Notes: generated by a model from the letters alone, not told the origin. A stretch of 64,000 bases of DNA from Kryptolebias marmoratus (GCF_001649575.2 NC_051433.1:28237294-28301293); one strand, 5' to 3'. Positions 44,965 to 55,300 are shown, numbered from the stretch's first letter. Numbers and translations are program-made.

Positions 44965-45375
44965 GTTTTATTCCTGAATAAAGGTAGGGTGAAGAGGGAG
45001 CTGGACTGATAGATCAGGGCCTTGTCTGCAGTAAAGAGGGCATTGCTCTGGTCTGTTGTGGCAAAAAAGGACCTGAGCTGAAAGACAAAGCTTTTTACTT
45101 ACTTGTCGGTCTATTTTCCAGTCGTCACCTATAGTCACGAGGTATGAATCATGACCAAAATAATGAGATCCCGAGTACCAGAGGCTGAAATGAATTTCCT
45201 CTGTCAGTTGGTTTAGACATAGAAATAAGATGAGGAGCTCCAACAACTGCTGCTTTGGTCTGATCAGGTTGCCTCCCTCTGGAGGTTTTCCAGGCATGCC
45301 CTATGCTGAAAGGAAATCCCACGACACCCACCTTACTCACTGTAGGGATTTCAGTATGTATACTATCTGTTCTGA
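44965..45375 (+). pseudogene. Old RTE-like relic (C-terminal region)
   Basis: Plus-strand sequence aligns by eye to the Rex3 C-terminal region. 'ctctggtctgttgtggcaaa' matches L-Y-R-S-V-V-V-K, 'cacctatagtcacgaggtat' matches P-T-L-I-Y-G-H-E-L, and 'agaggctgaaatgaatttcc' matches the A-A-E-M-S-F-L block. 'ggaggttttccaggcatgcc' matches G-E-V-F-R-A-R-P. Frames are destroyed. Divergence like the relic at 36195, so both predate copies A-E. Confidence 0.6.
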
Positions 45376-45521
45376 TAATGGATGAACAGACAAACGGGGC
45401 AAACTAAATATACCCTACTGTCCTTAGTTTTAGTCATTAGTGATGGCTGAAATGCTGTCTTAAACAGTGGAATTGGCCAATGTATGAGGGACCAAATAGA
45501 GAAAGGTTTGGTTGATTTTAA

Positions 45522-46432
45522 AGGGGACCTATTTTGCAAAATTCAATTTTTGCATCCAGTTGAGTATCAAGTGCTTCTAGAAACAGTCCAAGTGCAAAAA
45601 AAAAAAAGACAGCTGTTTTTTGACGATAAGTAAATGTTTTCTGGTGTCTGCAAAACGACCTGTTTCAAAACCCTCGGAATTGTTGCATCACAATTCTTGT
45701 TACCTAGCAACCCCAAGCCAAGCCCAGTCCCTCACCTACCAACCCAAGTGGAGCTCCACTGACTTCATTACAAGAAGACCATCATGTTTGTTCTGCTGGT
45801 TTTGCTGCTGAAAAATGTCTGCTGGAAAAGGAAAATGTTTTGTTGTCAGCTGCAATATAGAACATGTGTCCATGCATGTTCTCCTAGTCACGGAGAACAC
45901 GGTTGTGTGGCTTCATTTTATTTTTGATGGCAATGTCCCTGGGATATTGCAAAAGAAAATAATAGTTTGAACAGCTCAGCTGTCCCAGAAACACGTCTCT
46001 GTTAAAGTCACAGCAGGTTTGTCTAAACTAACGTTAGAACTATGTTAATAAAAGAGAAGAAAAGTTGGAAAAAAATAAAATAAAACTGATCTTTACCAGG
46101 TGGCCGTCTGAACACTTCGGGTTTGGACCTGCTGATTGCCGATGTTCGACTCAACAGATGTGTCTAAGTGCCCATGTCTCAAAGTCAGAATCCTCAGAAT
46201 TTGAATTAATAACGATATAAATGTCTGTTAGATCCACAGCGTTTGATCCTTCAGAGAGTTTTTATGTTTTGAGACTGGACACTGAGTTGAGGGGTGTGTC
46301 CAACAGCAGCTTATTTGAATAATAGTGAGGTGGACCTAAAACCGCTCATTCTGAAATGAGCTCAAAACAGGCATAACTGATCAGGTGAAATCTCAATATC
46401 TGAGAATGATTTTGTGTAAAAATAGGTCCCCT
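45522..46432. mobile_element. Kolobok-like non-autonomous element with THAP-like ORF
   Basis: Terminal inverted repeats AGGGGACCTATTTT (45522-45535) and its complement AAATAGGTCCCCT (46420-46432). Flanked by TTAA (45518-45521) on the left and GTAA on the right, one change from a TTAA duplication, as expected for Kolobok. The interior has a small THAP-like frame at 45815-45970. 911 bp in total, too short for a transposase. Confidence 0.65.
45815..45970 (+). pseudogene. THAP-like N-terminal fragment (51 aa)
   Basis: Short frame starting MSAGKGKCFVVSCNIEHVSM. The C-x4-C spacing (C8, C13) followed by H resembles the zinc-coordinating start of THAP DNA-binding domains, as in proteins of TTAA-targeting transposons. 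WLHFIFDGNVPG resembles the W-x-x-F-I-F segment. The frame ends at TGA after KKIIV, and further decayed similarity (AGLSKL) follows. Lacks the second C-H pair and the AVPTIF box, so not functional. Confidence 0.5.
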
Positions 46433-46689
46433 GTAAGAATCCAGCATACTCCATAAGAAGTCAAGAAGTTGGTTTGCGGTCACGTGGTTGCGAGATGTCC
46501 ATTGTCCCTTATACCTTTCATAGTCCACGAAACACTCAGCTCAGAACTTCAGCTCAGCTCTTCTCTCATCCTACAGTGTTAAAACAGTTTTTTTCCCCAC
46601 CGGCTTATCCACTCTCCTGTCCCTGTTTTGCTGAAACAGTTGTAATGACGACTATAATTTCTAACAACATCAGCTAGCTGCTTCTGCTT
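46433..46689. other. No gene seen
   Basis: Short segment between two repeats, probably the body of the LINE whose tail follows, but no coding similarity is visible. Confidence 0.3.
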
Positions 46690-46772
46690 TCTGTTGTAAA
46701 GCGCTTTGGATCGCCTTGTTGCTGAAAAGTGCTTTATAAATAAATCTCACTTCACCTCACTTCACTTCTCAG
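46690..46772 (+). repeat. LINE-type 3' tail fragment
   Basis: 'gttgtaaagcgctttggatc' + 'gccttgttgctgaaaagtgc' + 'tttataaataaatctcactt' then CACCTCACTTCAC. Same tail as 30751-30812 in opposite orientation. Confidence 0.65.
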
Positions 46773-47526
46773 CGAAGCAGTAGAAGCAAAATGACTCCAT
46801 TAAAGCTCAACGGCGTTCCTGCATAAACACTCCCACAACAACTTCTGACCAACCACACAATACTTAGTGCAAACCCCTGTGAGAAAAAGTTTGGCCAGGG
46901 ACTTGTGTCACGGAGTGGTGGAGGAAGCTCTTACAAGAACAAAATGATGTCATTTTTGTCACTCAACCACATGAATGAGAGCAGAGTTTGTGACTTCTCA
47001 TGGAATGTTTTAGTCTATCACTGCAGAACTAAACAAGGACCAATTTTGAAAAACAATATTTTAAAATCAATCTTGTATTTTATTGTTAGACACTGCTACT
47101 AACCCAGTTTTGACATTATTCCTTCATGCCTTATAGAAGTCATTAGTAAATAGTAATCAAATGAAGCAAAAGATGAAAAAAAAATTAAACTCAAACCCAA
47201 AATTTGAATCAGATAAGATCAGTCAACTCTATCAGTGTTTTATTGGCAAAAGTTTCTGATAAACTATGGAAAGGTCTTAAAGAACAGAAACAAACCAGAA
47301 AATAGGGATAGGCAGTGTAAACAAAAATGTGCTTCAAAATCATTCAGTAATTATTTTAATTTTCCTTGAATATTTGATCAACTCATTTCAAGTTAAATTA
47401 TAATGGAAAAAATATGCTGGGACATAAGTTGTTTCTTTTTTATTTATTTATTTTCAGCAAGGGGTGTTGTAAAAAAACAAACAAACAACAACAAAAAACC
47501 AAACAAAAAAAACAATCAAATTTGTG
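46773..47526. other. No gene seen
   Basis: AT-rich with an A-rich stretch at 47473-47518 just left of the THAP transposon. Confidence 0.4.
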
Positions 47527-47767
47527 TATAATCCGTGTAAATCTGTGTATCATTCGTTCTTTCCATTTTTAATTGACTATCCAAAATCAAATAATGAACA
47601 TTGACTGGTTATTTTGTTTTTTGTTTTTTATGATCACACCAAAAACAAAAAAATGCCTGGTTTTTCATATTTCACTTTTAGGCTAAAATCAAAAACACAA
47701 AATCAAAAAACGGGCAGGAGGACAGAATTTGATTTTAATATTTATTTGGTTGGGTTTAGGTGACCCG
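47527..47767 (+). repeat. Left inverted arm of THAP transposon
   Basis: Matches 49355-49582 in reverse complement with scattered substitutions and small indels. The outer end is uncertain by about 10 bp because of a local duplication of the TCTGTGT motif. Confidence 0.75.
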
Positions 47768-47809
47768 AAAGTGGCTTTAAGCAGCAGCTAAGGTAATGTA
47801 GCGGATACT

Positions 47810-47817
47810 ATGGCGGC
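47810..47817 (+). promoter_or_regulatory. ATGGCGGC motif near left arm
   Basis: ATGGCGGC lies 43 bp inside the left arm. It matches the core of the YY1-type site AAGATGGCGGC. An exact AAGATGGCGGC occurs at 49223-49233, about 120 bp inside the right arm. Placement near both arms suggests, but does not show, promoter function in the transposon. Confidence 0.3.
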
Positions 47818-48250
47818 GCTAGAACCACTAATCGAGGACTCGTTTAACAGCGGTTTGATCCTCGAAACAATACATAAGTCTCCATGGCTGATGGGTCTGA
47901 CTGGATTATCCGGTCCTGACTGATCAATATTGAACAAACATAAATATGTAGACACCTCATTACGTCACGGAACGCATCCACCGTCGCCGCCAGTTTGGAT
48001 GGATCTCTCCTCTCTCTAACAGTCAACAGGAGTAATCACAGAGCTAGTAGCTATGACCGGATTTTATATCATGTGGGATTACCTTTTACAAGTAAGAATA
48101 AACAATAATTTTGGTTATTTGACCATTTATTATAATATGTCATTGTAGCTAGCGTTATTTGGCAAACTACGAAATGCTAACAGGAGGAACTGGTGCTCCT
48201 CTCTCATTAGCTCTTTCTGTTTTTTTTTTCTTTACATTTTGAACGTTTCC

Positions 48251-48425
48251 CAGTAACACAGATTTAAGGAAGCAATGGGAAGCTGCAGTAAGAAGGGAGG
48301 GTTTTGTTGCTACAGAATCGTCTCAGCTCTGTAGTGAACATTTCAAACCAGAGAACTTTAACAGGACTGGATTAGAGACGCTGTGACCCCACCTGTCTTC
48401 AACTTTCCATCTCATCTCCAAAAAG
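48251..48425 (+). pseudogene. THAP domain exon (C-terminal two thirds)
   Basis: Preceded by a pyrimidine-rich stretch and CAG at 48250, consistent with a splice acceptor. The frame reads SNTDLRKQWEAAVRREGFVA, then TESSQLCSEHFKPENFNRTG, with the second zinc pair C-x2-H (CSEH) and the conserved Trp. A one-base shift near 48378 then gives AVTPPVFNFPSHLQKG, the AVPTIF-type end box. It is followed by GGAGGTGAT, a possible donor. The first exon with the C-x2-4-C pair was not found, so the gene is incomplete. Confidence 0.75.
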
Positions 48426-49222
48426 GAGGTGATTTTTTTTTTTACTGTACATGTTAACAGAAATGTCTATGATTCATGTGTAAAACTAAAGTTAATATTA
48501 CACTTTGTTAAACCTGTTAGTTCTTTCTGTATATTTAGGAAATAATGATGTATTGTGTAGTACAATACTGTAGGATACTAAAACCTTTTCAATTTGTTTA
48601 CAATTAACTTGTTTTTAAGTATTATGTGTCTTAGGAACACAGAAACCTGAAGGAAAGCTGCAGAGAGCCTTCCAGTGGACCTTTCTCTCCCTGAAAGTAA
48701 ACCCCAGCTCTCCAGCCCCAGTTAAAGCAGGGCAGTGTAAGACCCTGGAATGACCTGGAGTTTTTAAAGATTACTTTTCCAGGCCTTTTAAAAAAACTGC
48801 ATGTGTGTGTGCATGCACAGCCCACAAAAATATAAAGAAATTATTGGTGTGGTGTATACAGAAGGCTCAGGACTGTGTGTGTATATGTGTGTGAGAGAGT
48901 AAAATAAATTTGAATGAACAATCAAACTTGTTTTCTTTATTGAAATAGGAAATGTATTACTGTATTATTAATATACATCTATTAATATGCCATACTATAC
49001 GTCTGTCTTTGTTAAAGAGCATAAAACAAAGTATTTTAGCATGAAAGCACATATTTTTAATGTGTGAAAGCATCCTGTATCAGAACTACATCTCTGCTTT
49101 TTGTAACAAACCAAACTGTGTGAAAACCGGGTAAAGACTCAAAGAGTGCTGATTTTTTTAGTTGGACATACAGCTTCCTCAGTACAAAGAAATGAACTGG
49201 GGGGTAGAGGAAGGACCCAGCT

Positions 49223-49233
49223 AAGATGGCGGC
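49223..49233 (+). promoter_or_regulatory. AAGATGGCGGC (YY1-like) motif
   Basis: Exact AAGATGGCGGC followed by CGCGCTG in a small GC-rich island inside the right arm of the THAP transposon. Sequence identity only; no functional evidence. Confidence 0.4.
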
Positions 49234-49354
49234 CGCGCTGACTCGTCAGCTCCAGTAGACAGTGCCTGTCTTCAAGGTGTCTATGTAAACATTGTCTATG
49301 GTGGCCGGTAACAAGCTAACGTTTGCTGTTTGCTAGCGCTCCTTACCAAACGTC

Positions 49355-49582
49355 CGGGTCACATAAACCCAACCAATTGAATATTAAAATCAAATCCTGT
49401 CCTGCTGCCCGTTTTTCCATTTTGTGTTTTTGATCTTAGCCAAAAAGTGAAATATGAAAAACCAGGTCTGTTTTATTGGTGTTATAATAAAAAGCAACAA
49501 ATGAAATAACCAGTCCGTTTTTCATTATTTGATTTTTGATAGTCAACTGAAAATGGAAAGAACAAATGAAACACAGATTATG
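49355..49582 (-). repeat. Right inverted arm of THAP transposon
   Basis: Reverse complement of 47527-47767. Confidence 0.75.
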
Positions 49583-49620
49583 ACAGTTGCAATAATTCCT
49601 AAAATTTGTTAATTCTAACT

Positions 49621-49745
49621 ATCCATCCATAGATTTTCTTTACCTGCTTTACCATGCAGGGTTCCTGGGAGCTGGTGCCTGTCTCCAGTATTCATGGGCG
49701 AGAGGCAAAACATACCCTGGACAGGTTACCAGGCCATAACAGAGC
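49621..49745 (+). repeat. Common teleost 3' tail repeat
   Basis: 'ctatccatccatagattttc' + 'tttacctgctttaccatgca' then 'gggagctggtgcctgtctcc' and 'aggcaaaacataccctggac' + 'aggttaccaggcc'. The same repeat is antisense at 12848-12935. Confidence 0.65.
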
Positions 49746-51607
49746 CACTAATCTAGACTTAAAAAATTCAAAAATCACTGCCCATCGCTACCAGGGACCA
49801 GTCAAGAATGTCCCATATGTTGAGCTGAAAAGGAAATATGGTCTCTGATTCCGAATATACTGTGCACAAACAGACTGCATCTGACAAACATATGCAAAAG
49901 TGTTTTATAACTATAACATGGGGAAAAGCTTTCAGTGATGGGCTGTATTGTGTTTTATTTGGACAACCTGCTTTCTATTCCAGAATAATATTTGAAGCAG
50001 TGAACATGGGATTTATTTGAAAGAACATGTCGGAAATTCACGTGGGTCATGAAAAATACAATTACTAAAAACAAGACACATATTACTAGTTTGTAGTTGA
50101 AGTTATAGACATTTACTCTTATGAGAAGTTCTGACTGAGGGGACAAAATGCCACATTGAAAATTTTGCAGCATGGAAAGCTGTCAGGACTTGGAAATGGG
50201 TCAGTGGGAGCACACCTGACAGATGCAGCTACTGGAAATGAAGGAGTATGACTGAGGATTGTCTTTCTCAGTCTCATCACCTCTGTGTGTGTCTCTCAGC
50301 AGCCAAGCCCTCTGCTGCGATCTTATCTCTCAATTACAGCACCCAGCACATTCCTGTCAACCACACACATGCATGCACACACGCACCTACACGTCCAATT
50401 CAAAACATCTCCATATGAAGTACTATGAGCCACTCAGGCATTACTCTCACTCACAGCCTCATTCTTCTTTCAGAAAACAGGAAGAATTGTAAGAGCAAAA
50501 GCAAAATCACTCAAGCCAAAACTTCTGCATCTCAGATGATGCTGCCTTCTACATTTCATCTGAGTCATTTCAATTATTAAATGACTTAAACACACAGCCT
50601 CTTTACACTCACAGGAACACTCATAAAAAGTTTTAAAATTCTTACTTGCTGACTCATGTTAGTATTAGATATGTCCCAAATCATGAAGTTCACAATCACA
50701 CACCCCAACACATTGACATGCTGTACCCACGGACACACATAAACTTAAGGAAGTATCTGACTAGACAGTGACTGTTGAAGACTAGTTGGCAAAATAAAAC
50801 AATTCAAGAAAGGTGTGAGAAAACAGACAAATTTGCAGTTGAATTTTGAATATTTGCAAATAAATAACCAACAAGCCATGTAGCCACATTTCACACAGCC
50901 AATTTGTGAAAATTGTAGCCTATTTTTGTGTGCATGGCTTGCAAAAATGTATTCTAGGTTGTGCGTATTATTTTGTTGCCCACCTCCACCAACATTGTAC
51001 CCACTTTGGTGTGATTTCACCCCACCTTTTTAGCCATATCTCACTGTGCTGTGACTGCTGGCACCAAGTTGGTGAACAGAGTAAATGAGGGAGTGTCTAG
51101 AATGTCTTGCAACATCCTCATTTCTTTGCTTCAGTCGCAGAGGCTAGCAGTCTTATTGGTAAAATTTTGAAAAAACTCAGTGTGAAAAAAATTGTCAGTC
51201 ATTGTGGGCATCTTCAATGCATCTCAGTTTGTCATGGGTAACGCAACCTGCATCGAGCTGAATTTTAACACCTGCATAAGATTTCTCATCTAACAGAAAA
51301 CATGTCTAGGTCTAAAAAAGACATTGATGATAAATGAATAAAAAATACTGATCCATATCTTCCTATAATCAAAGTGTATCACAGATGTGATTGTAAATTA
51401 ATTCATAAACATTGGGGGCTTGTCAAGGTCAGTTAAAGGTCAGTTGTTTAACTACGATTTGTTTATCAAAATCTTGTTTTCTTATGAAACATAAAAAATG
51501 TAAGATTTTAGGACAACAGAATTCCCAAAATTTCAATAGGGTGACATGCTTTAGAAATGCAACATATTTTTATTTTATGCAACTTAACAGACTTTTTCAA
51601 AAATAAA
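49746..51607. other. No gene seen
   Basis: AT-rich and apparently single copy. Open frames of 60-91 codons on both strands have no recognisable domains. Confidence 0.45.
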
Positions 51608-52020
51608 GGTGTGGGGATCTGGAGTTTTCTCTCCGCCCTGCTGGCAGTGCCATTAATCCTTCCTCCCCAGCTGAAGCAGATTCAACCTAATGAGCAGCAC
51701 CGGTATTTAAGCCTCCGGCTGGTTCCAGATCTTCGCTGGAGCATCACGCCTTATGGGTTAGAGTCTCGGCCTTTTAAGCAGTAATATCAAGCTCACGGCT
51801 ACGTTAACCTAGCTTTTTTTGTGCATCTCCTTGCTTCAGGTTGTGCTGCCTTGTTGCTCGTTGTCATTTGCCTTTCTGGAATTTAACTCTGAACCTGCCC
51901 GGTAAACTTACCTGCTCCTGGACCTCTGGATTACTTCCATCCTGGATTACCTCACCACCCCTTTGGACCTGTAAGATAAAAGACTATTACTCTCAAAAAT
52001 CCCTAATTGCTTCAAATAAT
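51608..52020 (+). repeat. 5' LTR (3' end lost)
   Basis: Starts TGTGGGGATCTGGAG near 51610. The portion from GGGTTAGAGTCTCGGCC (51756) onward matches the 3' LTR at 57592-57885, except for a missing 'ctttggcctgcttcgcctcc' segment. It ends at AATCAACCAGGA, where Rex3 begins, so the last approximately 130 bp (poly-A signal and R/U5) seen at 57890-58020 are absent here. Confidence 0.8.
51704..51711 (+). promoter_or_regulatory. TATA-like element in 5' LTR
   Basis: TATTTAAG in the context CACCGGTATTTAAGCCTCC, about 100 bp from the LTR start, is placed as expected for the retrotransposon promoter. The 3' LTR lacks this part because its first ~145 bp are replaced by a hAT-like piece. Confidence 0.45.
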
Positions 52021-52890
52021 CAACCAGGAATGGCACCCTCCAGTAACCCCTCCAAGGACTCCAAAAAGGGTGGGTATTCTGAACTGTTGTTGGGCGCATA
52101 AGCACAAACAACAGTCAGGACCCGTCCCCCCACACATAGGCGGAGGGAGGCTACCCTCTCGTTCACCGGGGTAAACCCCAACGNNNNNNNNNNNNNNNNN
52201 NNNNNNNNNNNNNNNNNNNNNNNNNNNNNNNNNNNNNNNNNNNNNNNNNNNNNNNNNNNNNNNNNNCCGTGGGCAACTCCAGAGTGAAAGAGTGTCCAAC
52301 CCCTCTCAAGGAGACTGGTTCCAGAGCCAGAGCCGTGCGTTGAGGTGAGCCCAACTATATACTAGCTGGAACCTCTCAACCTCACACACCAGCTCACGCT
52401 CCTTCCCCACCAGAGAGGTGACATTCCAAGTCCCGAGACCCAGCTTCTGTAGCCGAGGATCAGACCGGCAAGGTCCCCGCCTTCGGCCACCACCCATCTC
52501 ACATTGCACCCGACCCCTTTGGCCCCTCCCATAGGTGGTGAGCCCATGGGAAGGGGGACCCACGTATCCTCTTCGGGCTGTGCACGGCCGGGCTCCATGG
52601 GTGAAAGCTAGGCTACCAGGTGCTCACCAACGTGCCCCACCTCCAGGCCTGGCTCCAGAGTGGGTCCCCGGTGACCCGCGTCCGGGCGAGGGAACACTGT
52701 GTCCAATATTTATGTTCATCATAAGGGGTCTTTGGGCTGCACTTCGTCGGGCCCCTCACCTAGGACCCATCTGCCTTGGGTGACCCTGCTAGGGGCATTA
52801 AGCCCCTGACAGCATAGCTCCTAGGATCATTGGGACACTCAAACCCCTCCACCACAATAAGGTGGCAGCCCAGGGAGGGGAGTCAAACTC
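52021..52890 (-). mobile_element. Rex3 5' fragment inserted in gypsy
   Basis: Antisense. Reads on the minus strand from the Rex3 leader (AAGGTGGCAGCCCAGGG at the 52876 end) through [18 protein letters not shown] and FLESLGGV... to TGGAGGGTGCCATTCC at the LTR junction. It ends at the same Rex3 position as the LTR patch in copy C (37486). Only leader and endonuclease N-terminal half are present; 3' two thirds and tail are absent. 52184-52266 is an assembly gap. Confidence 0.85.
52184..52266. other. Assembly gap (83 N)
   Basis: Run of Ns within the antisense Rex3 endonuclease. Copy C has about 85 bp between the corresponding flanks. Confidence 0.99.
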
Positions 52891-52984
52891 CATTCAGTCA
52901 ATTTTTAGAAGATTTTGAACAAACTTTCGTCCATAAATATAATGAGACAAAAATCACTAAGAGATTGTAGAACTTAAAGCAAGG
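52891..52984. other. Unassigned segment between Rex3 and gag
   Basis: About 95 bp of AT-rich sequence ('gaacaaactttcgtccataa') that matches neither Rex3 nor gypsy coding sequence. The expected primer-binding site after an LTR is not visible. Confidence 0.4.
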
Positions 52985-53255
52985 ACAGAGATCGGTGGCC
53001 CAATTCGCCATCGACTTCCAGACGCTGGCAGCATCTTCTGGTTGGAACTCACAAGCACTGAAGGGTGCTTTTATCAACGCTCTGCAGAAGCCCCTTAAGG
53101 ACCAACTGGCCGGAAGAGACGAGCCATGATCTCTGGAGGAATTAATCACTCTCACCATCCGACTTGACAACCGCTTTCAAGAAAAGCAACGTGAGAGGGA
53201 TTACAAGTTCCAGTTCTCTTCTTCCCCCACGACTCATCCACCCATCGGAGACTAG
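52985..53255 (+). pseudogene. Gypsy gag capsid fragment
   Basis: The frame gives VAQFAIDFQTLAASSGWNSQ, ALKGAFINALQKPLKDQLAG, then an in-frame TGA, EELITLTIRLDNRFQEK and THPPIGD. This is the C-terminal part of a Ty3/gypsy capsid, the structural protein that packages element RNA. The N-terminal half was removed or displaced with the Rex3 insertion. No CCHC knuckle is readable after it. Confidence 0.75.
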
Positions 53256-53289
53256 AGGGTGGAGCCCAGTATTGCTGTAACAGAATTTA

Positions 53290-53690
53290 CACACCACTCT
53301 CACCAACGAGTGGTACAAGATCCCCATCCACGCATTGGTGGACTCTGGAGCTGAGCTAAACCTCATCTCCGAGAACCTGGATCACAGTTTGCATCTACCC
53401 CACTGACTTCCAGGGACATCTCAGGGCAAATAATCACCCGAATCAAACATCGGGTCTCCAATTTTCATTTCATCGCTTCTGGAAATCACCGCGAATTGGG
53501 TGAGTTTTTGGTGTTCTCATCACCCACATCTCAAATGATATTAGGTTTTCTGTGGTTACGAAAACATAATCCAGTAATTAATTGGGCAGAAAAAGGATTA
53601 AGTCTTGGAGTAAGTTTTGCCTTAAGAACTGCCTTCATTCCTGCTATACCCTCTATCTTAGAAAGAAAGGAGCTCCCAGAAAAGATTTAG
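53290..53690 (+). pseudogene. Gypsy aspartic protease and linker
   Basis: HALVDSGAELNLIS (near 53331-53370) contains the D-S-G catalytic triad of the retropepsin. After a stop, a second frame gives FLVFSSPTSQMILGFLWLRK and HNPVINWAEKGLSLG, the protease C-terminal ILG-hP box and linker to RT. Frames are disjointed. Confidence 0.75.
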
Positions 53691-53699
53691 CTATCTAAA

Positions 53700-54740
53700 G
53701 TTCCCCTTGAGTATCATGACCTCGCACCAGTATTTAGCAAAGCCAAAGCCCTGTCTCTCCCTCCGCACAGACCGTATGATTGCGCTATTGAACTCCTACC
53801 TGGGGCCCCTCTTCCCTCGAGTTGGCTATTCAGCCTATTAGGTCCAGAAAGAGATGCCATGAAGGCTTGTATTGAAGAATCTCTCTCGTCCAGTATTATT
53901 CACCTGTCCACATCCCCTGTCAGCGCTGGATTCTTCTTTGTAGCAAAGAAAGACAACAGTCTTCACCCCTGCATAGACTATTGAGGGCTAAATCAGATTA
54001 CAGTAAAGAACAAGTACCCATTACCCCTAATTGACTCAGTCCACCAGCAACTCCACTCTGCCACCATTTTCACAAAGTTGGACCTCCATAACGCATACCA
54101 TTTGGTTAGGAAATTGCTTTCAAGACTCCTCTGGGGCACTTTGAATATTTGGTGATGCCCTTTGGACTCACGAATACCCCTGCAGTTTTCCAATCCGTCA
54201 TAAATGATGTTTTACATGACTTTCTGAACATTTTTGTATTCCTCTATCTAGACCAGTGGTGTCCAATCCTGGTCCTGGAGGGCCACTATCCTGCGTGTTT
54301 TAGGCGTTTCTCTGCTTTGACACACCTGATTTGAATGACTGAGTGATTAACAGGCTTCTGTAGAGCTTGAAGACCTGCCGAAGAGCAGGGAAACAACTAA
54401 AATACGCAGGATAGTGGCCCTCCAGGACCAGGATTGGACACCCCTGATCTAGACGATATTTTGATGTATTCTCAGAAAGCCACTCAACATTGTCAACAGG
54501 TGCGAGCAGTGCTTCAAAGGCTCTACGAAAACCAACTCTTCGTCATGGCTGAAAAATGTGAGTTCAGTGTTTCTTCAGTAACATTTTTGGGCTTCATTTT
54601 TGGACAGGGACACTACAAGTTTGATCCCGAAAAGACCAAAGCAGTGGTGGAGTGGCCAGTGCCCACGATCAACGCCAGCTACAGAGGTTCTTGGGGTTCG
54701 CTAATTTTTATCGCCACTTCATTAAGGACACAGCAGAATG
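53700..54740 (+). pseudogene. Gypsy reverse transcriptase, split by hAT MITE
   Basis: [35 protein letters not shown] and [20 protein letters not shown], with TGA replacing Arg in [20 protein letters not shown] (motif A Asp) follows, then, after a frameshift, [16 protein letters not shown] and [11 protein letters not shown]. Here 54254-54446 is inserted within the catalytic box (relatives: Y-x-D-D-I-L), and the second half resumes with [19 protein letters not shown] and [15 protein letters not shown] frameshift near 54690 follows. The coding sequence would only be read in one frame without the MITE. Confidence 0.85.
54246..54454. mobile_element. hAT MITE with perfect 8-bp target duplication in gypsy RT
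   Basis: ATCTAGAC at 54246-54253 and again at 54447-54454 flank a 193-bp element. Its ends, CAGTGGTGTCCAATCCTGG and CCAGGATTGGACACCCCTG, are near-perfect inverted repeats extending to about 40 bp (GTCCTGGAGGGCCACTATCC on the left). The 8-bp duplication and CAG(T/G)G ends are hAT hallmarks. It interrupts the RT active-site box. Confidence 0.95.
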
Positions 54741-55300
54741 GCGGCTTTTCTCATTCAGTTCACATCAATCAAACAGCCTTTCGTATGGACCCTAGAAGCC
54801 CAGGCTGCTTTTGGTGAGTTGAAGTCTTGCTTCATTTCCGCTCCCATACTACATCATCCTAATCCCAAACTCCAGTTCATTGTGGAGGTGGATGCTTCTT
54901 ACTCTGGTGTGGGAGCCATTCTCTCCCAGAGATCACCCACCGATAATAAGATTCACCCATGTGCTTACTTCTCACAGCGTTTATCTCCAGCAGAAAGGAA
55001 CTAAGATGTCGGCAATCGGGAGCTGTTGGCCATAAAGTTGGCTTTGGAGGAATGGCGACACTGGCTGCAGGGATATGAGACACCTTTTTTGATCTGGACT
55101 GACCACAAAAATCTTGCCTATTTACAGACAGCCAAGAGACTAAACCCCCATCAGGCCAGGTGGTCACTGGTCTTTGGGAGATTTAACTTCTCTATCACTT
55201 ACAGACCCGGCTCCAAGAACGTCAAACCTGACGCCCTATCCAGACTATGGTCCAATTCTGAACCTCCTAACAGAAAGGAACCCATTACAGTCCCTCAAGG
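54738..55300 (+). pseudogene. Gypsy RNase H domain
   Basis: [37 protein letters not shown] (first catalytic Asp in V-D-A-S), [16 protein letters not shown], an ATAAGA/TAA interruption at 55003, then [20 protein letters not shown] (Glu), [20 protein letters not shown] (Asp), [20 protein letters not shown] and [11 protein letters not shown]. All catalytic acids are visible, but a stop splits the domain. The sequence ends at VPQGFRK, where the finger element begins. Confidence 0.8.

Larger units (their letters stand above)
47527..49582. mobile_element. THAP-domain DNA transposon with long inverted arms
   Basis: The left arm 47527-47767 (from ATAATCCGTGT to GGTTTAGGTGACCCG) is an imperfect reverse complement of the right arm 49355-49582 (CGGGTCACATAAACC to ACACAGATTATG). 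Arms of about 230-240 bp share blocks such as TTTCATATTTCACTTTT, CCTGGTTTTTCATA and AACGGGCAG. The interior holds a THAP exon (48251-48425). P-superfamily and Kolobok elements both carry THAP domains; no clear target duplication was found, so the superfamily is open. No transposase catalytic core remains in 2.06 kb, hence internally deleted or exon-only. Confidence 0.7.

Noticed and set aside
47844..48026. 60-codon minus-strand frame inside the THAP transposon
   Set aside because: No match to transposase or THAP features. Likely chance in the GC-richer region.
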